Assembly: GCA_051294375.1 (NCBI GenBank)
Contig: CM119269.1
Location: forward strand, 18,275,413-18,339,412
DNA length: 64,000 nt
Reading direction: 5' to 3'
Source of the DNA: Paraspadella gotoi
Taxonomy: Eukaryota; Chaetognatha
Below the pieces are notes generated by a model. It was given only the letters and a program-made list of their open reading frames with translations. It was not told the origin of the DNA and made no database searches. Every line of letters begins with the position of its first letter. Positions within the stretch are counted from its first letter, which is position 1. A program made the translations under genes and the position numbers. This document shows, one piece after another, positions 23,713 to 34,105 of this stretch.

Positions 23713-24660
23713 ACATTGCGACGAGTGAGAATGATACTCGTCGTGAATGTGTTGAACTTTGTCGGCGTCATGAGTTTCGAATTATAGTAGTTTTCTTAAA
23801 TTAAATAATAAATTAATCGCTTTTTATGCAAAATAAAAGAGAATGAGCCTTTCCCAGTCTGAGCGTCACCCTTGATTGCTAATCTTGGCATTAACCAAGA
23901 GAGTTTGTCACCATCGAATCGTGCAACGGAACCGATTGCCTTTTCTGGCCAAATGCAATGCCACTCAGCGACGGATGGAGACGTGATCAGTTTTTCCTTT
24001 CCTCACTCTGTCTCTGTCTCTGTCTCCCTCTTCTCTCCCCCCCCCTCTCTATCCCTTCTCTAAACAATCCTTCGACCCTCGAACTTAAAATCGCTCAAAA
24101 ATCGAGAGGAAAACTCGGGGTCACTTGGGGTCAAAAGTCAAAAACCCACCCATTGGGGTTATGGGNNNNNNNNNNNNNNNNNNNNNNNNNNNNNNNNNNN
24201 NNNNNNNNNNNNNNNNNNNNNNNNNNNNNNNNNNNNNNNNNNNNNNNNNNNNNNNNNNNNNNNNNNNNNNNNNNNNNNNNNNNNNNNNNNNNNNNNNNNN
24301 NNNNNNNNNNNNNNNNNNNNNNNNNNNNNNNNNNNNNNNNNNNNNNNNNNNNNNNNNNNNNNNNNNNNNNNNNNNNNNNNNNNNNNNNNNNNNNNNNNNN
24401 NNNNNNNNNNNNNNNNNNNNNNNNNNNNNNNNNNNNNNNNNNNNNNNNNNNNNNNNNNNNNNNNNNNNNNCGATTAAGAGGAGTAGAGGGGACGGGGTTG
24501 AGGAGTGAGGAGACTGAGGAGACTGAGGAGTCAATACGTGAGGAGATTCTTTTTCGGATTGTGCTTCGGCGCAGAGGCCAATACGTCGATTGAGAGAGAA
24601 ACGTTCATCGTTGAAATGCGCCATCTCTCTCTGTCTTTCTTTTCTTTTTCTTTTCATTAT
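23713..24660 (-). repeat. R3, left arm of the 22-30 kb inverted repeat
   Basis: Reads as the reverse complement of about 26,400-27,700. GATTGCTAATCTTGGCATTA at 23,875 pairs with 27,640-27,670. TGGCCAAATGCAATGCCACT at 23,947 pairs with 27,565-27,585. ATCGTTGAAATGCG at 24,607 pairs with 26,420-26,435. GAGTCAATACGTG at 24,529 lies opposite 26,510-26,540. A 305-N gap lies at 24,166-24,470. No gene is recognised. Confidence 0.85.
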
Positions 24661-26330
24661 TCAATTAAGGTGACAAAAAAAAGGTTCTACTTGTTCCTTT
24701 TTTTTAAAACTGGAGATCACGGGGAGGACGTAACAAACATTAATAATAAACCTATGAAACAAATTCGGACTACATTTCAATTTTATCATATTCATAAAAT
24801 CATTTTTATACTTTCAAGTTTTCAACCATTTCTCTTAAATTATAATTTTTTTTTTTTTTTTTTTCATAATGATAAATCATAATGTATAATCATAATGATA
24901 GTTATTTACTGTTGTTTTTCATTTGCCAAGTTTCTGTTTATGACTAAAAAAAAAAAAAAAAAAAAAGCAAATTGTCCCTCCCTACGTGTTAAAAGAGTTA
25001 GGAACCATAATTGATAATATTTTACTCTCATGATTTTCATTGATATACATTATACATTTTCCAATTTGGCAATGTCCGCCCATATGGCCTTAATATGTGT
25101 TGAATTTTTATAGTTGCCATTATGTGCAATTAGTCTTGATCCAATTACTCATTTATTGTTTAAATGCCATATGTTTCAAATCGTTTTAATCTTTTATCGT
25201 CTTAACTGTCCAAATTGTCTCTTTTTATTTCAGAAAAAAAAAAATAAAAGAAAAAAAAAAAAAAAAAAATCTTTTAAAGTCAACTTTTACAAATGGATCC
25301 GGGTGGGTGAAATGAAAGGTAATAATAATTTTCTCGGTTTAGAGTGAAAACGAAACCAATCGGTTTTCCTGCTGAAGGTCGTGATCGACTCCACTCCTTC
25401 GCCACTTGAATTCCGCCATGCCAACGGGACGACGACGATGACGACGCGACGAACGACGACGACGGACGACGACCGACGACGACGATTGGGGTGGTCTGGA
25501 GGTTGAAGACGTGCAGACGCCTCGTCCCTGTTTCTTTACATTTCTTTCTACGTTCGAAATGACGCAATAAAATGAAATTTTTATCTCAGATAATTTACAA
25601 TGTGTTTTAACGCGTTTTGGACCGGGCTTTCATTTAATTATAATCACGTTTTTCTTCAGAATCGCTGTGAAAAAGTTAATGCATATTTTTTTTTAAATTT
25701 TCGAGGTGCTCATAAGTGGCAAATAGAGAAGAGTAAGATGTAATTTTGGTAATTTCCGGTATTTGAAGTAATGCCAATTCGCTTTTTCCGAGGAGGGAGA
25801 GTTGGTTAGTAGTGATTGAGAATGACAACGTTTTTGTTGCAACGAACTTATCTTTATAATTGAACAGAATGTTTCGCTTGTTTTAAGCCTTCATCAGCGT
25901 TTTTTTTGTGCGTAACATTCTTGGATATTTATTTATTTATTTTAGGTCAAGAAACACGTTCCCTCCCTTTTGTATTTTCGAAAACGTTTATTTACATTGT
26001 ACTTGTGTATCGGAGAAGAGAAGAAGAAGAGTACAAAAAAAAGCTGTTCTGTCTCCTAAAGGAAGATTGAAGAACGAAAGACGACTCGACAACGAGACGA
26101 ATTGAAAGGCAGAGAGAATGAGAGGATGAAGAAGAAAGGAAAAAATTAGTTTTTACAAGCAAGATATTATGTTGAAAGATTGTTGGTATTTAATTTAGGT
26201 TAGTAGCACAAAAGATCGGTAACGGAGAGTGGCTCGAATTTCTCGGCAATACTGCTTTGACCGCAACAATCACTCGTTTCCTAATATCCCCAAAATGTAG
26301 GAAACACTCAGGGAAACTTGATAGAGAAAA
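24661..26330. other. Spacer between inverted arms; no gene
   Basis: Strongly AT-rich with T and A homopolymers at 24,846-24,865, 24,946-24,966 and 25,234-25,269, and a CGACGA/GACGAC block at 25,428-25,486. I see no partner sequence for it in the window and no recognisable gene. Confidence 0.6.
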
Positions 26331-27700
26331 ATGGAAAAAAAGGAAGAAATAAAGGTAATAAATGAAAAGAGAAAAAGAAAAGAGGAAAGACAGAGAATGA
26401 AAGAGAGAGAGATGGCCCCGCATTTCAACGATGAACGTTCTCTCCCTCAATCGACCGTTTATTGGCCTCTGCTCCGCCGTTCGCCCACCGGAAGCACAAT
26501 CCGAAAAAAGAATTGCTCCTCACCTATACCGATGACTCTCAGTCTCCTCACGGTTCCTCACCCTCTCAACCCCGTTCTCCCCCCCTTCTACTCTCATCCG
26601 CTCCCCTTTTGTTACTTCTCCCCCCCAGAAGAATGATGAATCCTTCTTGGCGCCTCTCGTGGTTTTCCTCCGGTCGGAACCGTATAGTTCGCTATTCGCA
26701 TCTCTTGGCCGAAAGAGTTGTGATTGTTATGTATGGTCTGGTCTCTCTCTCCTTCGTATTATTTTGGGAAACCTTGACAAATCTAACTTCCTCCATATTA
26801 CTCTATCTTTCTCTCCTTTGACATAATTACCCTCGCCTGTAGCCCTCTCTCTCTCTCTCTCTCTCCTCTCTCTCCTGAATCAAATGGACAAATTCACCCA
26901 ACTACCAAACTGTATTAGTTATCATATCACAAGTCTTTGTGGTTAAGAACTCCTTCTCTTCTTCCTTTCTTCACTCAACTCTCTTCACTCTCTCTCTCTC
27001 TCTCTCTCTCCTCCTCCTCTCCTCCTCTCTCCTCTTTTCTCCTCCTCTCCTCTCCATACCCCACCTCAATCTCAGAACCCAGTAACCCTTCCTCGTGACC
27101 CAAATGAATCCACTATTATTTGTGTCTTCTCTATATCTCCCCATGAGTTGATATGGTGTCGAATTTTTAGTTTGTCCCACGTTATTCTTGGCTACCCTTT
27201 TTTGATCCCCCATTAGTGACCTCCGAGGTTTTATACTCCTCATTCGTATTTTTTGCAATCTGGTTTGAAAGTAATTATTTATTGCAAAGCGCCCAGGATT
27301 TCTAAAAAGTTCGACGGGGGCGTTTCGCGGAATTTCAAGAGATTAATTTCGGAATTTTGGACTCCTCTGTAGAGTAAGGGGGGGATAGAGAGGGGCGTGC
27401 CTATGCCTTTGCGGTAGTTGGCTCGGGTGGGGAGAGACAGGAACGGGGATGATGACAGTGTTTGATGATCTCCCTAGTGTAGTAGATCAGAGAGGACCAT
27501 ACGAAGAATGTAAATGAGGAAAGGAAAAAAAAAAAAGACTGGATCACGTCTCCATTCCGTCGCTTGAGTGGCATTCATTTGGCCAGAAAAGGCATCGTTT
27601 TCCCGTTTCACGATTCGTTATGGTGACAAACCTCTCCTTGGTGTTTAATGCAATATTAGCAATCAAGGGTTGACGCGTCAGACTCGGGGAGAGAAATGCC
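26331..27700 (+). repeat. R3, right arm of the 22-30 kb inverted repeat
   Basis: Inverted copy of 23,830-24,660. Inserted or divergent sequence includes a (CT)n block at 26,845-26,875 and 26,990-27,050. A stretch at about 26,760-26,940 (GGGAAACCTTGACAAATCTA, then ATCACAAGTCTTTG) also matches repeat R5 at 47,350-47,450. Confidence 0.8.
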
Positions 27701-27959
27701 CTGCGTCTTCTTTCTCTTCCAGTCTTGCGCATCTCTAAAAAAGTAGATTAAGTTGTATATTTAAATTTAAGGGAAACATAATATAAACGGAAAAAATATT
27801 TGGAATCTCGGAGAAACTCACTGATCGCGCGGAACAAAGATATTAAGAAAACGAGCGATTCACGGATCTAAAAGAGAGATAGAGATTGACAATTTTTCTC
27901 ACTTCGATGCGCAATGTGAAACCTCGGTGGTGAATCACGAGACATTTGGTGTGGCTGGC
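27701..27959. other. No gene; AT-rich junction
   Basis: Short AT-rich sequence between R3 and the minisatellite; nothing recognised. Confidence 0.5.
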
Positions 27960-28560
27960 GCGTGGCCGTGGAATGGCTCAGTTCTCCGGAAATAACGTCA
28001 TTTCTACCAAATTATCGTACGATGGTTTTTGGGGGGCGTGGGGTCTTTTCTCTCAGTTCCCCGTGCTCCACCTATTTTCTATTAAAGCATATTGTGACAA
28101 GGAAAGAGAGGAAAAGGAGAAAACCCACGATAGTAGATGGGTCGAAAAAGAGGGAACGATGGAAGCGGATTTCTCTCAGTTTCTTCGCAACAGATGGCGA
28201 ATATCGCACCAATATTCCCAGACATGTGGTTGTGAGGGGGCAGGTAGGACCGGACTTCTCAAGTTCCCCCATGGGTGCGTCAACGCAATTCCGACATTTT
28301 GTGGCGAGGCGTGGCCGCGGACTCAGCATGTCCCGCCGTAGTCTCACCAGGAGGATTTCCAACATTTTGTGGAGGGGCGACGTGGTCTTCTCAGTTTACG
28401 CTTTCGTCTTCTCACCTTAAGGAAGTTTTTCCAAAAAAACATTTTTGTGGGGTAGTCCTGCGTTGGCTCTTTTTCTCAGTTCCCCGAACTCCTTACCAAT
28501 TTCCGACAATTAATTTTGTGGGGGCGTGGCTTCTCAGTTCCCCGTCTTCACCAATTTCCC
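27960..28560 (-). repeat. 50-bp minisatellite, degenerate inverted copy
   Basis: GGGGCGTGGC or close variants recur at about 28,033, 28,305, 28,370 and 28,521, each near CAGTTCCCCG or TTCTCAGTT and a CCGACATTTTGTG-like stretch. These are the complements of the 23.3-23.7 kb units. Units here are separated by non-repeat sequence and much more divergent. Confidence 0.7.
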
Positions 28561-30550
28561 GTTTTTTTTGTTTGTCCGATTTTATTTCAAGGATTTTCAT
28601 CTTTCCGGGGATCTGAGACTCACTCACAAGAAAATATTTCAAATACCGGGGATGTAATTTTCGCAGCCATGAGAGAAATTTCTCTCGTTCTCATTCACGG
28701 ACATAGTAGCACCGCCGGCCGTGCCGTCACTTTCATACCGACTTTCCGCGATTGCTGGTGGGACCAAAGCAGAGACCGCGAACTCCGCAGGATCGTTCAG
28801 AAACCGTTAGACCTAACGTTTTTCCCAATCCCGGGGCAAGGCATTTTCGCCCTTACTTGCTCCCCCTCCCCGAATTCTATGCTGACGTCCATTGCGATTC
28901 CCATTTTGATTATTTTTTATTATGCGAAAATGTTGTTTGTCAAGGTGCTTCACGGCCTTTAAAACTCTTTCTGCGCAGGCCTGAATCGCGCACAAGGTCC
29001 AAACCCTCTCGCCTGTCCTGACCGTCGTCGTTGACACGCTTTGGCGTACGCCAGTTGTCTGTGATCGGTTCGCCGTCCTCGAACGTTTGTTATATAGATA
29101 ACTAGCTCACACTGTCAATGTCACACCAGGTACATAAAGAAAAAACAAAGACCCGAGAAACCAAAACAAAAACAACAAAAAAACAAACAAAAACAAAACT
29201 ATAAAACAAATAAGAAGAATACAAACTGAGAAAACAAAACCATTATAACAACACGAACAAAACAAATAAAAAAAAACAACTGGAACCACAAAACAAAACA
29301 AACGAAAAACAAACTAAAAAAACTAGAACAAAGAGCAAAACACAAAAACCTCAAAACAAAACAAACTAAACAAAACAATCATAATCTCTACAAGAGAAAC
29401 AACAAAACAAACCAGAAGAGAGGGAAAGAAGAGAAAACCTGCTCCGAGGATGAGAGAGAAATTGACTTTGAAATGTTGTTAGAGAGTAGTTCCGCCAAAG
29501 CGAAATCGATTCAGATATGTCCCCCCAGTTTCTATAACAGTTGTCTTTGACATTTTAAAACAAGAGAGACACAAGTAAAGACTCATAAATTCCTAGCATA
29601 GAATAATATAGAGAGAGAGAGAGGAAGGAGTAAGGAGGAGATGGAGGGTGAGTAGTGAGATGGGACCCAGATTGAAGAACGAACGCAGAGAGACCTGAGT
29701 TGAGATAGAGATATTGTTCGTGATCTTTTATTGAGCACGAGAGGAGGTGCGACTTGCGACCGGAGAGGAGATGAGTGGTTTAGACCACGGTCAAGTAGAA
29801 GACAATGGAAAATCGTGCGCGACCTCCAACTTGGATTCCCTTTTTAACGCGAGTTCGGGTCGAGAGTTGACGAAAGATATGCAACAGCGCGCCCCGGCTC
29901 CTTTGTAACCCGTTTTTTGGCGTTGATGCGGGGCGGTTGGTGTTTGGGGGAGCTTGGCTAGGGGGGGGTAATAAAACGAGGATGATTGGTTTCCAAAATC
30001 AAAATGAAGGCGGAAAATAACTTAAACAATCGATGTTCTAGCTTAAAAGTATTGCTCTTTTTTTTTCCTAGTCGAGATCTGGCATTGATTAGAGAGAAGA
30101 AAAAAAAGAAAGAAAGAAAGGCAAAAAGCAAAAAAAAGAAATGAATGATGACCAATGCCTTATTTAAGAAAGGTTGTTTTCCCATTCATTAAGTAAAAAT
30201 AATAATTTCTACTGAGATGACAAGAAAGGGAAAGGAAAACAAGAAAGAAGAATGAAGACTAGTTATTCGAACTGATTCAGGTGGAAAGACCATTGAAATG
30301 TAATGGGCAGACCAGATTCATGGCAAAATGAGGTTAAATTCAAGTAAGTAGTAGAATAAACGACGGAAGGGAAGTAAAAGTACAAAAATAGTCGAGAAGG
30401 AAGGATAGTTAACGGGAAAAACCATAGGTAAGATAACGTAGAGGAATGAAGCGACTCCCGGTATGGCCATATATCTTAAAGCCCATAGAAGGTACTTTCT
30501 CTGATGACAAGAAGCCTAAAACCTAAGAAAATTTACCAAAGGGCTGCGGT
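28561..30550 (-). repeat. Dispersed repeat R1, copy C (inverted)
   Basis: Contains, inverted, the GACAGTGTGA tail near 29,105-29,130, the AAACAAAAC core at 29,130-29,415, and the ACCTAAGAAAATTTACCAAA / GGGCTGCGG start at 30,520-30,548. It includes extra sequence at 29,420-30,400. A stretch at 29,820-29,960 (GCGACCTCCAACTTGGATTC, then GCGCCCCGGCTCC) matches 48,225-48,260 and 55,258-55,300. Confidence 0.75.
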
Positions 30551-31056
30551 AGAATTCCCTACTACCTTTTCGTTTTGACGGCCTGGAGGATAAAGAAAGA
30601 GGATAAATTTTGTGGGAATGGTAGTTGCCCGTCGAACATATGGAGAAAGAAGATGAAATGAGATGATCGTTGTGAGAGAGTGAGAGATGTGATGAGTTTT
30701 GTTTTGAGAGGAGGAGAGAGTAGTGAGAATAGGACGGAGGAAATAAGAAGAAGAGAAGAGTAATGTTATCAGAGAGAGAACGAAGTTGGTGGGAGAGGGT
30801 TTCAGAAAGAAAAGGTTTGCTAAGTGAAGAGAGAGAGGAGTGAGACTGACTTACGAAGGAAGAAAGACTGTAAAGATCAGCATGAGTTGACCCCGCTCCT
30901 CTCTGCTGACCCACATATCGATACTGCAACAGGATCTCTACACAGACGTAGACCTGACGCAGTATTATAGACTGCAATAGAGAGCTATTGGAATTAAAGA
31001 GAAAGAAGAGGACAGATGGGGCCTCTCTCCTCTCTCTCTCTTTTCTCTTCGCTCTC
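30551..31056. other. GA-rich DNA, no gene
   Basis: Purine-rich sequence with many GAGAGA words; a 153-codon minus-strand frame is Ser/Leu-rich low complexity. Ends at a 25-N gap (31,057-31,081). Confidence 0.6.
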
Positions 31057-31081
31057 NNNNNNNNNNNNNNNNNNNNNNNNN

Positions 31082-33204
31082 TAATGAGGGAATTTTATTC
31101 CCAACAGACAAAGAATTTTTCAATGTCTAGATTTTTATCAGTTGTTAAAATTACATTTTCTGTTAAAAAATTCACAGCTAAATAGATTTTACAAGGCAGC
31201 TGCCCTTGGGATCAAAGCGGCCCAGCATACCACTTTTTTTAAAATTAAAAACCTCCAATGATATTACCTTTCATGTTCCATCATCTTCGATTTCCAATCA
31301 ACGGCGGAGATGAAGGTCGGTTCGAAGATAAGAAGAAAAGAAGATTAAATAAGAAAAGAGAAGAAAAAAAAGGAAAGAAAAGAATTGCGCCGCGTAAACA
31401 AGAAGAGAGGAAAGGCGCGTGATGTCATTATCTCTTTTCTCCGCTTTTTCCTTAATCCCGCGGCTTCACAGTTCTTCTTTCTTTTAACGCCACGAGCGTG
31501 TCTTTCTGACCGTACGATTCGTGAAGATGGCAAACAGTCCATTAATATTGTGCGGAAGCTTGCTGCGTGCGAGAGGATCGTTGACAGACGTTACAAAAAC
31601 GTTCATTACTTAATAACTGCTGATATTACATTACCTCTCCCAGTCTTGACTGACCTGGATGGTCTTCGTCTTGGTAGGTGCTCCTCATTCCCCGTTGGGG
31701 TTAACGTAATTCTTTTTCTTTACGTGCGCAGAATCACATTTCTCTTCCAGCCTGATTTCACTGAAACCTTTCCATCGAAGCCCTTATAATGAACATTCTC
31801 AAATGAATTATCTTCAACGGGCATCCATCAAAGGATATTCATTTTCCAGTCTGAATCCACAGCAGCTTTTCGACTTAATCCACTGGTGCTTTCCCCTGAA
31901 TATTTTGAACTTCTTCTTCATCCTTAGGCCGAATAAACTGCTGAGTTTTCTCGCTTCATCTGAAATTTGAATCCATTGCCTCCTGTTTTCCTGCATCCTT
32001 TTTCACTGCTTCACCATCCTAGTTTGAATCCACTGCTGCTTTTTCTCTCAATTTACCCCCACCGCCTTATCTTTCACCGACAGAATCCATCACAGCTTTT
32101 TCCCCTGAATCCACTTCTGAATCTACTGCACCCTCTCCACTTTATAATCTCCATTCTGAATCTTCGTGTCCCACAATCTGAATTCACTGCTGATTTTTAC
32201 TGAATCCTTTCCACTGCTTCATCTTCCTCCAGTCTGAATCAACTGCATCCTCTCCACTGAATCCTCTTCAATCTTCAGTCTCTTTGGCCGCAAAAAAAAA
32301 AAAGGATTTCCGACTTCGCGAGTTCGTACGTGCGAATCCTCTTCCAATGCGCTTCCCTTTAACACTCCCCCTTTATCACCCTTCTTCCCATCAACCCCGG
32401 GTCCTTCCTCCCTCTACAGTCTGCACTCCCGTTATCTCCAACCACCTCGCTCCTAATCGCCCTCCACTCCAAATGCACGATTTTACTTCGGAGTTTCATC
32501 TCAACTTCCGCCTTAAATCTTCTGCCACATTTTCCCCCTCCTTCCACTTGGTTCTGCCTTTTGCTGACCTCTGCCTCCTCCTCTTTTCCTCTCTGCCCTT
32601 CCTTATTTTCTTATTTAAATATATTCCTGTCCCCCCCTTGCCTTTTTTTTTCCAGTCGTTTCCTTTCACCTCAATGGTTTCTCCCTTTTGTCCAAACTTA
32701 CCCATTACCGTCTCTGTCCCTCTTTTCCATTCTATCATTTTCATCTTCTTCCTCCTTTCCTCTCTTTTTTACTCTCCTTCCCTTTTCTCCCTTTCATTCT
32801 TTTTTCCTTCTTTCATATTCTAGTTTATTTTTTTTCTTTTTTCCACATTCTCTATTTACCTACTCTACTTCAAGTACTTACTTCCTCATTATTTATTTTC
32901 CTCTTTTTTCTTTTTTCTTCATCATTTTTTTTCCTAATTCCTCTTTAATTATTTTTGTTTTTCTTCCGTACTTTCTTTTCTCCTCCTTTCCTCGATTTCA
33001 TCCTTATACTCTTCTTTCTCACTTCCATCCTTCCTTCCTCTTCTCCTCCTCTTCCTCCTTTTCCCCCCTCCCTCCCCCCCATTTTTTTGGCTCTCTCCAA
33101 GTCTGCCACGAACTCAGTTTTTTACTATCTCTTCCCTCTTTTCTCTTTGCCTTTATTTCTCTTGCTCTTTTTACTTCTTTCTTTTTTTAGCCTTTTTTTT
33201 AACT
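31082..33204 (+). repeat. R4, first (cleaner) copy
   Basis: About 2.1 kb lying directly after a 25-N gap and repeated at 34,106-36,405. It includes CAGCTGCCCTTGG, a purine-rich A/G stretch, CGCGGCTTCACAGTTCTTCT, the CTGAATCCACTGC motif region and a long pyrimidine-rich part. A plus-strand frame of 134 codons at 31,385-31,789 is open here but broken by many indels in the second copy. I recognise no domain in it. Confidence 0.85.
31840..32275 (+). repeat. Degenerate CTGAATCCACTGC motif cluster
   Basis: About ten variants of CTGAATCCACTGC or TTGAATCCACTGCTGC occur in 430 bp at irregular spacing. The duplicate cluster is at 34,910-35,380. Confidence 0.75.
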
Positions 33205-33752
33205 TCGAAAGACAACTGCCAAAGAGTCGAAGGCTCCTTAAAAAAGTGAAAGTATGTTAACCGCCACTAAAAAAAAAGAGGAGCGAGGAGGAGTGAGACG
33301 GGAGAGCAGATGAGAGACGAGATGAGATGGAGATGAGAAGAGAGAGAGTGAGAGAGGAGGAGAGATGAGAAGAGAGGAGGGGAGGAGAAAAGAACGAAAG
33401 GGACAAAAAACGAAAGGGCGAATTTTCGGAGCTAGACAAATGGGCGGAGAAGGAGGGGGTAGCAAGCGAGTTGAAGGAAACGGAAGGGAGGCAGGAAGGC
33501 AAAGAAAAGGAGGAGGAAAAATAAAAACTGAGAAAGCAAAAAGAGAGGGGAGAGAAAAAAAGAAAGAAAAAAGGAAAGTCTTCTTAGAAGACGATAGAGA
33601 GACGGGGAGAGTGGAAGCGAGTCACGGACGGAGAGGTCCTGGAAAAATTAAAGGACCAGCGACAAAAGGAAGTTCCGGAAAGACAGGAGCCATAAAAAAA
33701 TGAACTCGGGAATAAAAAAAGGAAAAAGAGAGAAGGAGGGAATTGCGAAGCA

Positions 33753-33788
<36 letters not shown>

Positions 33789-33933
33789 TGATATATTATA
33801 TTGAAAGGAGAAGCGCCAAAGAGAAAGGACCTTAAACGAAGGAACGAGGACAAGGGGGAAGTCGGTAAAGGAGTAAAAAAAAAAGTTAAAGAAAAAAAAC
33901 AAGGAGTAGAAGATGGAGGAAAAAGGAGGAAGA
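33205..33933 (-). repeat. R4 inverted tail
   Basis: Reverse complement of about 36,405-36,985: GAGTCACGGACGGAGAGGTC at 33,620 pairs with 36,660-36,680, GGAAGTTCCGGAAAGACAGG at 33,669 pairs with 36,620-36,640, and GTATGTTAACC near 33,252 pairs with 36,918-36,930. The switch from direct to inverted copy occurs near 33,200. A run of about 26 A at 33,759-33,784 matches a T run at 36,539-36,559. Ends at a 25-N gap. Confidence 0.85.
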
Positions 33934-33958
33934 NNNNNNNNNNNNNNNNNNNNNNNNN

Positions 33959-34080
33959 TCTCTCTCTAAGACTTCCCTTTTTCTCTTTCTTTCTCTTTTT
34001 ATTTCCTCCTCTTTTCTTTCCTCCGTTTTCCTCGACTCGCTTGACCTCCGCCCTCCTCCGCCCATTCAGCTCCGAAATTC
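33959..34080 (+). repeat. R4 fragment between two 25-N gaps
   Basis: A 122-bp piece matching 36,697-36,805, bounded on both sides by exactly 25 N (33,934-33,958 and 34,081-34,105). Its presence as an isolated island is an assembly signature. Confidence 0.85.
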
Positions 34081-34105
34081 NNNNNNNNNNNNNNNNNNNN
34101 NNNNN

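Noticed and set aside
31385-31789. 134-codon open frame in R4
   Set aside because: No recognisable domain and broken in the second copy; kept only as a note in the R4 entry.
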